Positions 40,679-49,243 of a stretch of 64,000 nucleotides of DNA are shown piece by piece (the first letter of the stretch is position 1; each line of letters begins with the position of its first letter). The notes under the pieces are model-generated. The model did no database searches and was not told the origin of the DNA. It saw only the letters and a program-made list of their open reading frames with translations. This stretch comes from Actinospineispora eucalypti (GTDB taxonomy: Bacteria > Actinomycetota > Actinomycetes > Mycobacteriales > Pseudonocardiaceae). The stretch spans positions 620,001 to 684,000 of the forward strand of contig JACHMT010000002.1 in NCBI GenBank assembly GCA_014208095.1, in the 5' to 3' direction. A program made the translations under genes and the position numbers.

Positions 40679-41443
40679 TCAGCGGGCCCGCCTGGGCGGC
40701 TCGGGGTCCGGCCGGCCCGCGATGGCGTCGAACAGCCGGTGCTTGAGCCGCTCCCACCGGGCCTCCTGGCGTCGTGTCCGGGTGGTGGCCCTGGCCGAGC
40801 GGCGGGAGCCCGGCCGGTAGCACCAGCGCGCCCACGGCGAGTCCGGCTTGCCCAGCCGGATCGCCCCCCACAGCGCCAGCGGCGGGAACAGCAGGCCGAA
40901 GACGCCCAGCCACACCCGCCGCTTGAGCAGCGCGACCAGCGCCAGCGAGCCGTTCAGCCCGATGGTGCCGAGGTAGGTCCAGCGGGAGCTGCCCGGATCC
41001 GCCTCGAGCCCGTCCACACCGAACGGCAGCGCTCCGAGCATCAGCAGCGCCAGCACGCCGGTGGCCAGCACCACCGCGTCGATGGAGCTGCGGCCCTTCT
41101 CCGACCAGTACACGTCGTCCAGGTGCAGGATCAGCGCGAACTCGTCCAGCACCAGCGCCGCGCCGACCCCGAACAGGGCACCCAGGATCTCCCACCACGG
41201 CGACCGCCAACCGGCGGGCGCGAACGCCATCACCCCGGCGACCAGCATGAACAGCATGCCGAACACCACGTGGTGGATGTGGGTGTCGCCCGAGGTGATG
41301 TTCCCCGGCCACCAGCGCACCCCGGCCCGGATCATCCGCACGCTGAGCCGGATGAACAGGAAGGTCACCACGAACGCCACCAGCAGCAGGAACAGCGCCT
41401 GCTTGCCCGGCAGGTAGATCAGGTCGCGGTACAGCTCGACCAT
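40679..41443 (-). CDS. Multi-pass membrane protein, unknown function
   Basis: A 254-residue protein with about five or six transmembrane helices (about 14-38, 55-75, 85-105, 125-145, 155-175, 185-205) and a basic, Arg-rich C-terminal tail. It carries GDTHIHHVVFGM, a His cluster at the start of a helix, and an acidic stretch DEFALILHLDDVYW with YWSEKGRSSIDAV after it. I do not recognise the family. GAAGGAG lies seven bases ahead of the ATG at 41443, so the start is good; the longer frame upstream is not supported. It is divergent from the 590-residue gene at 41617. Confidence 0.75.
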   Translation of the reverse strand: MVELYRDLIYLPGKQALFLLLVAFVVTFLFIRLSVRMIRAGVRWWPGNITSGDTHIHHVVFGMLFMLVAGVMAFAPAGWRSPWWEILGALFGVGAALVLDEFALILHLDDVYWSEKGRSSIDAVVLATGVLALLMLGALPFGVDGLEADPGSSRWTYLGTIGLNGSLALVALLKRRVWLGVFGLLFPPLALWGAIRLGKPDSPWARWCYRPGSRRSARATTRTRRQEARWERLKHRLFDAIAGRPDPEPPRRAR

Positions 41444-41616
41444 CACGCTCCTTCGGTGCACGGCTCGGGGCACTGTAGGTTGCGCCCGCGGCGGTGCCGG
41501 TGGCCAGACGCCCTCCCCGGATGGCGTAATCGCCGGCGGCGGGATTTCCCGAGCTGCTTGGCCAGGGTTCACCTCACCCGGGTGATCTGGTGCGCCTGAC
41601 CAGTTACTTTCCGTAA

Positions 41617-43389
41617 ATGTCCGGTGACCTGGTCCCGGTGCCGGCCGCGCTGCTGCGGCCGTACGCCTCGGTGCTGCTGTTGCGCTGCCTGGGCGGCGAC
41701 CCGGCCACGGCGTTCGGCCGGCTCCACGAGTTCCTGGAAGCGGCGCGCCGGACGTCCCGGGTGCGCGTCTCGGTGCCGGTAGCCTCGGCCGAGTTCGACT
41801 CCGCCGAGTTCGACCAGGTCACGATGGCCGTGCACCGGGTGGAGCAGCGGCCGGGCTGGCTCACCGAGGCGGTGTACCTGGACGTCAGCCACGAGCTGAC
41901 CATCGCCGCCCGGCGCGGGAGGTTCATCGCGCTGCACGCACCCGGGCCGGTGCGGGACGCGCTGCGCCGCTGGCTGGACGGCCCGGCCGGAACCACCCTG
42001 CGCCGGGTGCCGGCCGCCGCGCTGGAGGGAGCCCTGCTGCGCGGCGAGGCGAAGAGCCTGTGGCTGCGTGGGACGCACCCCCGGCGCAGCACCAAGGTGG
42101 ACAGCAAGGCCATCTCCGGCACCGACCTGCGGTTCGCGTTGTCGCCGTTCGACGACGCGACGTTCGCCGTCGCCTCGGCGCGCTCCGCGCTGGGCGCCGA
42201 GGCCTCCGGCGCGGCGTTGCGCGGAACCGTCGGGACCACGCCCCACCGGTCCCTGGTGTGGAACCGGCAGACCGAGAGCATGCCGGAGTTCCTCCAGTGC
42301 ATCGGCGAGCTGATCACGGTGGTCGAACGGGCGCTGGACCGGCCGGCTATACCCGAGCCGGCCTTTCCCGTGCTCGCCCAACGCCTGCCCGACCTGACCG
42401 GCGTCGGCGGCGCCTATGACGCCTCCCGCGCCGACCTCGACGAGCGGCCCGATACCGCCGGCCCGCTGGACGGCCTGCTGCTCGAGGTGACCGGAACCCC
42501 CGACTCCGCCGACTTCGACCTCGACGTGACCGGCGACGGCGCGGAGCCGGTGCGGCTGCGCGGCGAGGTCGGCATCGGCGCCGGGCGCGTCCGGATCCGG
42601 TTCGGCTTCCGGGACGAACCGGCCGACCGGGGTCGGGGCGAGGAGGTCCTGGACGCCCTGGACCAGCTCACCGTGTACTACGCGAGCGGGCACGCGATCA
42701 GCGGCGGCGGGGTGTTCCGGCCGCGCATCTCCCGGCAGGCGTTCCCGAACTGGTCCTGGGCGGACTTCGCCGGCCGCGACATCACCCGGGAGAAGCCACG
42801 CGTGGCCCACGGCCGGCTCGACGAGATCCACCTGGCGATCGGCGCGGACGGCGATAGGTCACTGTTCGGGTGGGTGGTCGAGCAGTACGGCAGCGGCTTC
42901 CTGACCTGCGACGACGGCGCGGGCGAGGTGGCGGACTTCGTGCACGTCGACCACGACGGCACGCTGAGCCTGGTTCACGTGAAGAGCTCGGCCAGCCGGG
43001 CCCCGGGTCGGCACATCTCGGCCAGCGCGTTCCAGGTCGTGGTCGCCCAGGCGGTGAAGAACGTGCTGTTCCTGGAGCCCGAGCCGCTGGCCCGGCAGCT
43101 GCGGCGCCCGCCGGTGGCCTCGCCGGCCTGCTGGGTGGACGGCCGGCGGGTGCCGGACCGGGCCGGGCTCCTCCGCCGGCTCGCACGGCGGGATGCCCGC
43201 GACCGGGCCCGGGTGGTGATCGTCCAGCCGTCGCTGAGCAAGCGGCGGTACGACCGGCTTTACGCGGGCAACGGACGGCCGTCCGACGAGATGTTGCGGC
43301 TGCGGCGGTTGGAGAATCTGCTGAACAGCGCCCGGCCGACCGTAGCCGGCGTCGGCGCCGACCTCCACGTGATCGGCAGCGCCGGCTAG
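41617..43389 (+). CDS. 590-residue protein with a nuclease-like C-terminal motif
   Basis: A large unrecognised soluble protein. The N-terminal half (1-280) is rich in Arg/Ala/Glu. Near 433-458 it has DDGAGEVADFVHVDHDG followed by LVHVKSS, then SASAFQVVVAQAVKN. This D...(x)n...h-x-K pattern with a downstream Q-containing helix resembles PD-(D/E)xK restriction-like nuclease domains found in defence proteins, with His in place of the acidic residue before Lys. The ATG at 41617 is the only good start. It stands alone between divergent and unrelated genes. A DNA-related or defence role is a hypothesis only. Confidence 0.6.
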   Translation: MSGDLVPVPAALLRPYASVLLLRCLGGDPATAFGRLHEFLEAARRTSRVRVSVPVASAEFDSAEFDQVTMAVHRVEQRPGWLTEAVYLDVSHELTIAARRGRFIALHAPGPVRDALRRWLDGPAGTTLRRVPAAALEGALLRGEAKSLWLRGTHPRRSTKVDSKAISGTDLRFALSPFDDATFAVASARSALGAEASGAALRGTVGTTPHRSLVWNRQTESMPEFLQCIGELITVVERALDRPAIPEPAFPVLAQRLPDLTGVGGAYDASRADLDERPDTAGPLDGLLLEVTGTPDSADFDLDVTGDGAEPVRLRGEVGIGAGRVRIRFGFRDEPADRGRGEEVLDALDQLTVYYASGHAISGGGVFRPRISRQAFPNWSWADFAGRDITREKPRVAHGRLDEIHLAIGADGDRSLFGWVVEQYGSGFLTCDDGAGEVADFVHVDHDGTLSLVHVKSSASRAPGRHISASAFQVVVAQAVKNVLFLEPEPLARQLRRPPVASPACWVDGRRVPDRAGLLRRLARRDARDRARVVIVQPSLSKRRYDRLYAGNGRPSDEMLRLRRLENLLNSARPTVAGVGADLHVIGSAG

Positions 43390-43572
43390 CAATATCCAGC
43401 GCGCGATGTCGAGGTTAATGCTCTATCTTTGCGGCAAACGGTCTTCATTCTGCGTTGATCGGCACTAATTCGTACATTGATGTCGCCTAAATGGACACTC
43501 GCGCCTACCAACGCGGCCATCTCGGCTACCTAGCGTTGACGTGCCGTAGCAGCGCGGAATCAGGCGGTCGCC

Positions 43573-44058
43573 GTGGCAAGCACGCAGAGGACCAGTCGCG
43601 ACACAGCTCATCAGCTTGAAGTGATTGGTCACTGGGCACGGCCGCCCACAAGGCGGTCCAGCCTCGCCTCCCACCGGTACGAGCGTTGGGTGCGCACCCG
43701 GGCGGGTGGCCCACCCGACCTGGAGTTTGCCGTCACCCACCGGGACGGCAAGCCGATCTGGTTCGACGGGGTGCGCCAGGACGCCGACGGCCAGGTGCTC
43801 CTCGAGGCGAAGGGCCACTACGCCTGCTTCATCGATCCGGTCCGCGATGACTGGTTCCCCTGGTACCGCTGGTCGGAGCGGTCCGGGTTGCCCGCGTTGA
43901 TCGGCCAGGCCCGCCGCCAGGTGGAGGCCGCCCAGGGCGTTCCGGTGGAATGGCTGTGCGCCGAACTCTCCGTGGCCGACCTGCTGGGTGACGAGTTCCG
44001 GGCGTCACCCGCACTCTCCGGTAGGGTCTCAGCGAGGTTCGAGCCGATGTCGGGCTAG
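43573..44058 (+). CDS. Tox-REase-5 toxin domain protein (orphan)
   Basis: A 161-residue protein that is nearly all one Tox-REase-5 domain, a restriction-endonuclease-fold nuclease found at the C-termini of polymorphic toxins. Key elements are IWFDGV (about 62-67), LLEAKGHYACF (about 76-86, the E-x-K core), and GQARRQVEAA (about 110). It would be a DNase or RNase. There is no export, LXG, PAAR or Rhs domain ahead of it; the GTG start at 43573 gives a complete short protein. The preceding 180 bases are AT-rich. The next gene is a plausible immunity partner. Family identification is from the motif pattern. Confidence 0.75.
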   Translation: MASTQRTSRDTAHQLEVIGHWARPPTRRSSLASHRYERWVRTRAGGPPDLEFAVTHRDGKPIWFDGVRQDADGQVLLEAKGHYACFIDPVRDDWFPWYRWSERSGLPALIGQARRQVEAAQGVPVEWLCAELSVADLLGDEFRASPALSGRVSARFEPMSG

Positions 44059-44092
44059 ATGCCTCGGGGCTCACGGCGAGGGGGGTGGCCTC

Positions 44093-44818
44093 GTGAGCGA
44101 GGACTGGACAATTCAGGCCCTCACCAGCCGTTACCAGAGTGACACGAGCGACTGGGCCGCGATCGCCGGGGGCCTTTCCGACGTCATTCACGCCATGGAC
44201 GCGGCCGTCGAAGGGCCGGCGCCGAGGTGGCTCGACTGGTCCGGCGCCCACCACCCGACCGGCGACAGCCTGTTCACCCTCGTACTGGCGAAACGCGAAC
44301 GGCACGACGACGGCGACCTGGTCGACGGCGGGGCGTCGGTCGGCGAGCTGCGCGGCCAGCTCCCCGACGGCCGGTGGCTGGCCTCGCTCGGCTGGGAACT
44401 GGGCGGGCAGCAGCGGGACGGCTCGGTCCGGGTCAGGTTCGAGGCGGATACGGCGGGGCCGTTGCCCGAGCAGCCGCCGTCACGGCTGGCCGAGCTGCTG
44501 TGTGCGGTGTGCGGAGAGCTGGGCGCCGACCGCGGCCAGGTCACCACGCGCGGACTGTCCCGTGCTCTGGGCCGGCGGAACGCGTCGCTGGCGGTGGGTG
44601 CGCTCACCCTGCTCCCCCGGGGCCTGCCGGACGGAATGGCCGGGCCACCGGGTTTCACCTCGGTCGACGCTCCCAGCGGCTACCCGGGCGGCCTGGTCCT
44701 CGTCGCTCCGCTGGACCGGGTCGCGGAACAGCCCGACGCGGTGGCCGAGGCGCTGAGCGAGATCGACGCACGGCTGGTTTCCCGCCCGGACGAGTCCCGT
44801 CTCCCCCCTCCGCGCTGA
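44093..44818 (+). CDS. Putative immunity protein of the Tox-REase-5 gene
   Basis: A 241-residue acidic protein that I recognise only loosely. WLDWSGAHHPTGDSLFTLVL and WLASLGWELGG (about 85-110) are in an alpha+beta pattern similar to immunity proteins of the Imm52 type that pair with Tox-REase-5. The GTG start at 44093 has GAGGGGGG eight bases upstream and is 34 bases after the toxin stop, so it is probably co-transcribed with it. The immunity role is inferred from position and size. No membrane segment or signal peptide is seen, in line with a cytoplasmic antitoxin. Confidence 0.55.
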   Translation: MSEDWTIQALTSRYQSDTSDWAAIAGGLSDVIHAMDAAVEGPAPRWLDWSGAHHPTGDSLFTLVLAKRERHDDGDLVDGGASVGELRGQLPDGRWLASLGWELGGQQRDGSVRVRFEADTAGPLPEQPPSRLAELLCAVCGELGADRGQVTTRGLSRALGRRNASLAVGALTLLPRGLPDGMAGPPGFTSVDAPSGYPGGLVLVAPLDRVAEQPDAVAEALSEIDARLVSRPDESRLPPPR

Positions 44819-44961
44819 GCATTCCGCCCGTGTGAAGTTGCCGATAGTCCCCGGCGGGCCGGCCGTGCGACGTGCGCATCCACGATCACCCGCCCGCCGG
44901 GCTGAGGGCTGCTCAGCATCTCTGGATGTGGCCCGCCGTTCGGCACGGTACGAGAAATGGT

Positions 44962-47715
44962 GTGTCTGATACTCCGCCGCCGCGCGGGCGCGACGCCGAG
45001 CTGACAACCATCCACGACGCGTTGGCGGCGCTCGGCCCGGCCGGCGGCGCGGCGATCGTCGTCGACGGCCCGCCGGGGATCGGCAAGAGCCGGCTGCTGG
45101 CCGAGGCGGAGGCCCGGGCCCGTTCGACGGGAATCCGCGTGCTGCGCGGCGACGCCTTCGGCGGGCATCGTTCGGTGCCCTACGCCCCACTGCTCGCGGC
45201 GACGCTGGACGCGGAACCGCCGGTGGTCGAGCCCGGCTCCCCGTGGCCGCCGGGCGTGGCGGCCCACCCCCGGTTCCGGCTGGTGCACGAGCTGCGCGCG
45301 GGATTGGCCCGCGCCGCGCGCCGGTCCCCGCTGCTGGTCGCGCTGGACGACCTCCACGAGGCGGACGACGCCACCTTGTCCGTGCTGCCCTCACTGGTCA
45401 CCGGCCTGGCCCGGCTGCCGATCCTGTGGATGGTGGGGTTGCGTGCCCGGCCGGAGCACGCGGCGGCGCGGGAGTTGCTGACCCGGTTGGAGCGCGCCGG
45501 GGCGGTTCGGCTGCGCCTGGGCGCGCTGGACGCCGACGCGGTCGCCGGGATCGTCACCGAGGTGGCGGGTGGCGACGCGACCCCCGAGCTGTTTCGGCTG
45601 GCCCGGCACGCGCAGGGGTATCCGTCGCTGCTGGTGGAGCTGCTCCGGGGGTGGCGCGAGGAGGACGGGCCGACGGGCGAGGCACTGCCCCGGCGCCTGG
45701 CCGCCGCCATGCGGGAACGCCTGGACCGGCTTTCCCCGGACACCCGAGAGCTGGTCTGCGTGGCCGCGGTGCTGCCGGAACGCTTCACCGCCGCCCAGCT
45801 TGCCCGCATGTTGCGCCGCCCGGCCTCGTCGCTGTTGGGAGCGTTCGAGGAGGCATTGCGGGCGGACGTGCTGGTGGAGGACGGGGACCGGCTCCGGTTC
45901 CGGCACGACCTGGTGCGGGCCGCCACGCACGCCGGGCTGCCCGAGTCCGTCCGGCGCGCCCTGCTCAAGGAGGCCGTCGCGGTCCTGTGGGAGACCGGGG
46001 CGCCGCCCGCCGAGCTCGCCGACCAGCTCGCCGCCAGCGCCGAGCCCGGCGACCGCCAGGCGGTGACCACGCTGCGCAAGGCCGCCCGCACACTGGCCGG
46101 CTCGGACCCGGCCGCCGCCGCCGAGCTGATCGTCAAGGCGATCGAGCTGTCCACCTTCGACGACCCCGAGCGCGGCTCGCTGATCGCCGACGGGGTGGAG
46201 CTGCTGCACCGGGCGAGCCGGGCCGAACAGGCGCGCGACCTCGCCGACACCGCACTCGGCGGCCTGTTGCCGCACCGGCAGGAGGCGCAGGTCCGGCTGA
46301 GCCTGTCCACCATGTCCGTCCGCTCGACCGCCGAGCGCGCGCGGGAGAACCGGCGCGCCCTGGAGCTCCCGGGCGTGGACCGGCTGACCCGGGCCCGGCA
46401 CCAGGGGTGGCTGGCCTACAACCTGGCGATGAGCGGCGACACCGGTGCCGCCGAGGTCGCCGTCAACACCGCGCTCGCGGAGGAGATCCGCGACCCGCAG
46501 GCCCGCACGCTGGCCACCGTCGCCCGCTGCTGCCTGCTCGGGGCGCGGGGAGAGTGGTCCGGCGCGCTGGCCGAGTTGGAGCGCCTGCTCGTGGATGCCC
46601 GCGGTAAGCCGCGCGAGCCGTACCTGGCCGTGCCGGAGTTCCACCACGCGAACCTGCTCGCCGTCGTCGGCCGGCTGGACGACGCCCGCCGCGCGGTCGG
46701 CACCGGCCTGGCCCGCGCACGGCAGGAACGGGGCAGCCGCTCGCTGGCGTTCTGGCACCAGCTGGCCGGCCTGGTCAACCTGGCCGCCGGGAACCTGGCC
46801 GCGGCCCGGTCCGAGGCAGAGGCGGAAAACTCGCCGTTCGGCGCCGAGCCGCCCGCATCCGGCAGCTTCACCGGCACCGTGCGGATGCTGACCCTGGCCC
46901 AGGTCGGGACGCACACCGGTGACCGCCGGCTGGTCGGCGAGATCGCCCGGGCCGCCCGGGATGCGCACCGTCACACCAGCGGCTCGGCGCGCACGCTGGC
47001 GGCTCGCGTGCTGGCCGCCGAGGCGCTGCGCGCGGGCGAGCCGGCCGAGGCGGAGCGCTGGCTGGCCGACGATCCGGTACTGGGCGCCGGCCCCATGCTG
47101 CCGCTGGACCTGGACCAGCTGCGCATGCTGGCCAACGTGGCCATCGCCTGTCCCCGGTCGTCGCTCACCGAACGGATCGGTGCGGCGGTACGGGTTCTCG
47201 AGCGGGCGGACCCGGGTGCGCCGGTGATCGCCGCCGTGGCGGTGCACCTGCGGGGGCTGCTGGAGCGCGAACCCCCGCTCCTGGTGGACGCGGCGGACCG
47301 GCTGCGTGACACGTCGCGTCCGTTGCTGTTCGCCGCCGCAGCGGAGGATGCCGGTGCGGCGCTGGCCGCGGCGCGGCGCGGGGCGGCGGCGGTGGACCTG
47401 CTCAACCAGGCCTTCGACACGTACCGCCACTGCGGCGCGGAAGCCAGCGCCCGCCAGGTCGGCCGGGTCCTGCGCGGACTCGGCGCCGAGCGCCGGGCCG
47501 GCCCGAGGGACCGCCCACTCCAGGGGCTGTCCAGCCTAACCGAGTCGGAGCTGAGGGTGGTCCGGCTAGTCGCCCGGGGCGCCACCAACCGCGCGGTCGC
47601 CGACCAGATGGTGATCTCGCCGCACACGGTCAGCACCCACCTCCGCCGCGCGTTCGCCAAGCTCGACGTGCACTCGCGCACCCAGCTGGCGCACCTGCTG
47701 CACGCCGCCGAGTAG
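44962..47715 (+). CDS. LuxR-family ATPase regulator (LAL type)
   Basis: A 917-residue STAND-type regulator: Walker A DGPPGIGKSRL (about 34-44), Walker B LLVALDDLHEAD (about 124), a long tetratricopeptide-like helical region (about 350-840) and a C-terminal LuxR helix-turn-helix (SSLTESELRVVRLVARGATNRAVA). LAL proteins activate actinomycete secondary metabolism clusters. It is on the same strand as the terpene operon, 168 bases upstream of its first P450, so it is the likely pathway activator. The GTG at 44962 is chosen because the domain starts soon after; a longer in-frame extension exists without a clear ribosome site. Confidence 0.92.
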   Translation: MSDTPPPRGRDAELTTIHDALAALGPAGGAAIVVDGPPGIGKSRLLAEAEARARSTGIRVLRGDAFGGHRSVPYAPLLAATLDAEPPVVEPGSPWPPGVAAHPRFRLVHELRAGLARAARRSPLLVALDDLHEADDATLSVLPSLVTGLARLPILWMVGLRARPEHAAARELLTRLERAGAVRLRLGALDADAVAGIVTEVAGGDATPELFRLARHAQGYPSLLVELLRGWREEDGPTGEALPRRLAAAMRERLDRLSPDTRELVCVAAVLPERFTAAQLARMLRRPASSLLGAFEEALRADVLVEDGDRLRFRHDLVRAATHAGLPESVRRALLKEAVAVLWETGAPPAELADQLAASAEPGDRQAVTTLRKAARTLAGSDPAAAAELIVKAIELSTFDDPERGSLIADGVELLHRASRAEQARDLADTALGGLLPHRQEAQVRLSLSTMSVRSTAERARENRRALELPGVDRLTRARHQGWLAYNLAMSGDTGAAEVAVNTALAEEIRDPQARTLATVARCCLLGARGEWSGALAELERLLVDARGKPREPYLAVPEFHHANLLAVVGRLDDARRAVGTGLARARQERGSRSLAFWHQLAGLVNLAAGNLAAARSEAEAENSPFGAEPPASGSFTGTVRMLTLAQVGTHTGDRRLVGEIARAARDAHRHTSGSARTLAARVLAAEALRAGEPAEAERWLADDPVLGAGPMLPLDLDQLRMLANVAIACPRSSLTERIGAAVRVLERADPGAPVIAAVAVHLRGLLEREPPLLVDAADRLRDTSRPLLFAAAAEDAGAALAAARRGAAAVDLLNQAFDTYRHCGAEASARQVGRVLRGLGAERRAGPRDRPLQGLSSLTESELRVVRLVARGATNRAVADQMVISPHTVSTHLRRAFAKLDVHSRTQLAHLLHAAE

Positions 47716-47758
47716 GCGGCTGCGTGTCCCGCGTGCGCCGAACTGGGCGAACGCTCGA

Positions 47759-47777
47759 CAAGCGCGTCCCGCGCTTG
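47759..47777. promoter_or_regulatory. 8+3+8 inverted repeat between the LAL regulator and the terpene operon
   Basis: CAAGCGCG and CGCGCTTG are perfect arms around TCC, 44 bases after the regulator stop and 106 bases before the P450 start. It could end the regulator transcript or bind the regulator; there is no T run. Confidence 0.5.
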
Positions 47778-47883
47778 CTACTCGCACGGGCCGCGCCGGA
47801 TATCGCAGAAACGTGCGATGGGCAGCGACCGGGTGAGTTGACACTCTCGGGTCGAGGCAGACCGTCCGCGCCCGAGGAGATCC

Positions 47884-49239
47884 ATGACACGCGCCATCGA
47901 ACGCTCCGCCGAGACGGTCCGGGAAGCCCCCGGAGCGTGGCCGCTGCTCGGCCACATCGTGCCCATGCTGCGCCGCCCGCTGGACTTCCTGCCCGCGCTG
48001 GCCGAGCACGGCGACGTCGTGAAGGTGCGGTTCGGGCGGCTGCCGGTCTACGTCCTCGCCCACCCGGCCGCGGTGCGCGACGTGTTGGTGCCCGGCGACG
48101 TGGACGTCAAGCGCGGCCTGTGCTTCGAGAAGCTGGAACCCGGGCTGGGCAAGGGGATCGCCACCGCGTCGGGGGACGAACACCGCAGGCTGCGGGCACT
48201 GTTGCAGCCCGTCTTCGGCCGGGACCGCCTGGTCGAGTACTCGGCGGTCATGCGCGCGACCGCCGAGGAGGTCGCCGGGTCCTGGGCGGACGGCCAGGCC
48301 ATCGCGGCCGACGAGGTGATGAACGACCTGGCGCTCACCGCGCTGACCCGCGGCCTGTTCCGGTTCACCCCGGACCAGGAGACCGCCGACGCGATCAAGG
48401 AAGGCATGCGGCTGCTCACCCACGGGCTGCTGGCCCGGATCGTGCTGCCCTCAGCGTGGGAACGGGTGCCCACCCCGGGCAACATCCGGTTCAGGCGGGC
48501 GATGACCAGGATGAACCGGGCGATCCGGGCGGTCATCTCGGACTACCGGGACGCCGGGCAGGACCGGGGCGACGTGCTGTCCGCGCTGCTCGCCGTCCGC
48601 GACGACGACGGCCGGGGGCTGTCCGACCAGGAGGTCCACGCCCAGGTGATGACGCTGGCATTGACCGGCGTCGAGGCCCCGGGGGCGGCGCTGGGCTGGG
48701 TCATGTACGAGATCGGCCGGAACCCCGAGGTAGCCGGCCGCATCGAGGCCGAGATCGACACCGTGCTCGGCGGCCGCCCGCCCGGATACGACGACCTGCC
48801 CGCGCTGGAGTACCTCGGCCGGGTCATCAACGAGGTCCTGCGGCTGCGCACCCCGCTGCTGTTCTCCCGGCGCACGCTGACCACCGTCCGGGCCGGCGAG
48901 ACCACCATCCCCGCCGACGCCGAGATGATCTATAGCCCTTACCTGCTGCACCACGACCAGCGCTGGTTCCCGGACCCCGAGCGCTTCGACCCCGACCGGT
49001 GGCTGCCGGGGAACGCCCACCAGATTCCCCGGGGCGCCTACATCCCGTTCGCCGCCGGCGCCTACCAGTGCATCGGCAAGGTGTTCGCCATCATGGAGCT
49101 GACCATGGTCGCGGCGGTCATCTGCGCCCGCTGGCGGCCGAGCCTGGTTCCCGGCGCACCGGTTCGCGAGGTGGCCAGCGCGCTCATCCGGCCCAGCCAG
49201 CTGCCGATGACCGTGCACCGCCGGCCCCTCCCGGCGTAG
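47884..49239 (+). CDS. Cytochrome P450 of the terpene cluster (CYP170-like by context)
   Basis: A 451-residue P450: N-terminal PGAWPLLGHIVPML, K-helix NEVLRLRTP (ExxR), PDPERFDPDRW and haem loop FAAGAYQCIGK (Cys about 395). The I-helix reads LTGVEAPGAALGW, without the usual acid-Thr pair, so proton delivery is atypical. It is followed four bases later by the terpene synthase gene, as in the Streptomyces albaflavenone pair (CYP170A1 beside epi-isozizaene synthase). The likely role is oxidation of the terpene hydrocarbon. The ATG at 47884 is preceded by GAGGAG. It is probably the first gene of the operon. Confidence 0.92.
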   Translation: MTRAIERSAETVREAPGAWPLLGHIVPMLRRPLDFLPALAEHGDVVKVRFGRLPVYVLAHPAAVRDVLVPGDVDVKRGLCFEKLEPGLGKGIATASGDEHRRLRALLQPVFGRDRLVEYSAVMRATAEEVAGSWADGQAIAADEVMNDLALTALTRGLFRFTPDQETADAIKEGMRLLTHGLLARIVLPSAWERVPTPGNIRFRRAMTRMNRAIRAVISDYRDAGQDRGDVLSALLAVRDDDGRGLSDQEVHAQVMTLALTGVEAPGAALGWVMYEIGRNPEVAGRIEAEIDTVLGGRPPGYDDLPALEYLGRVINEVLRLRTPLLFSRRTLTTVRAGETTIPADAEMIYSPYLLHHDQRWFPDPERFDPDRWLPGNAHQIPRGAYIPFAAGAYQCIGKVFAIMELTMVAAVICARWRPSLVPGAPVREVASALIRPSQLPMTVHRRPLPA

Positions 49240-49243
49240 CGGC

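Noticed and set aside
45391..47430. A long minus-strand open frame opposite the LAL regulator
   Set aside because: The plus strand encodes an intact ATPase-LuxR protein; the antisense frame has only compositional bias from high GC.
47884..49239. Possible second terpene-synthase site in the first P450, as reported for CYP170A1
   Set aside because: I could not find a convincing pair of metal-binding motifs; RDDDGRGLSD is not a good DDxxD.
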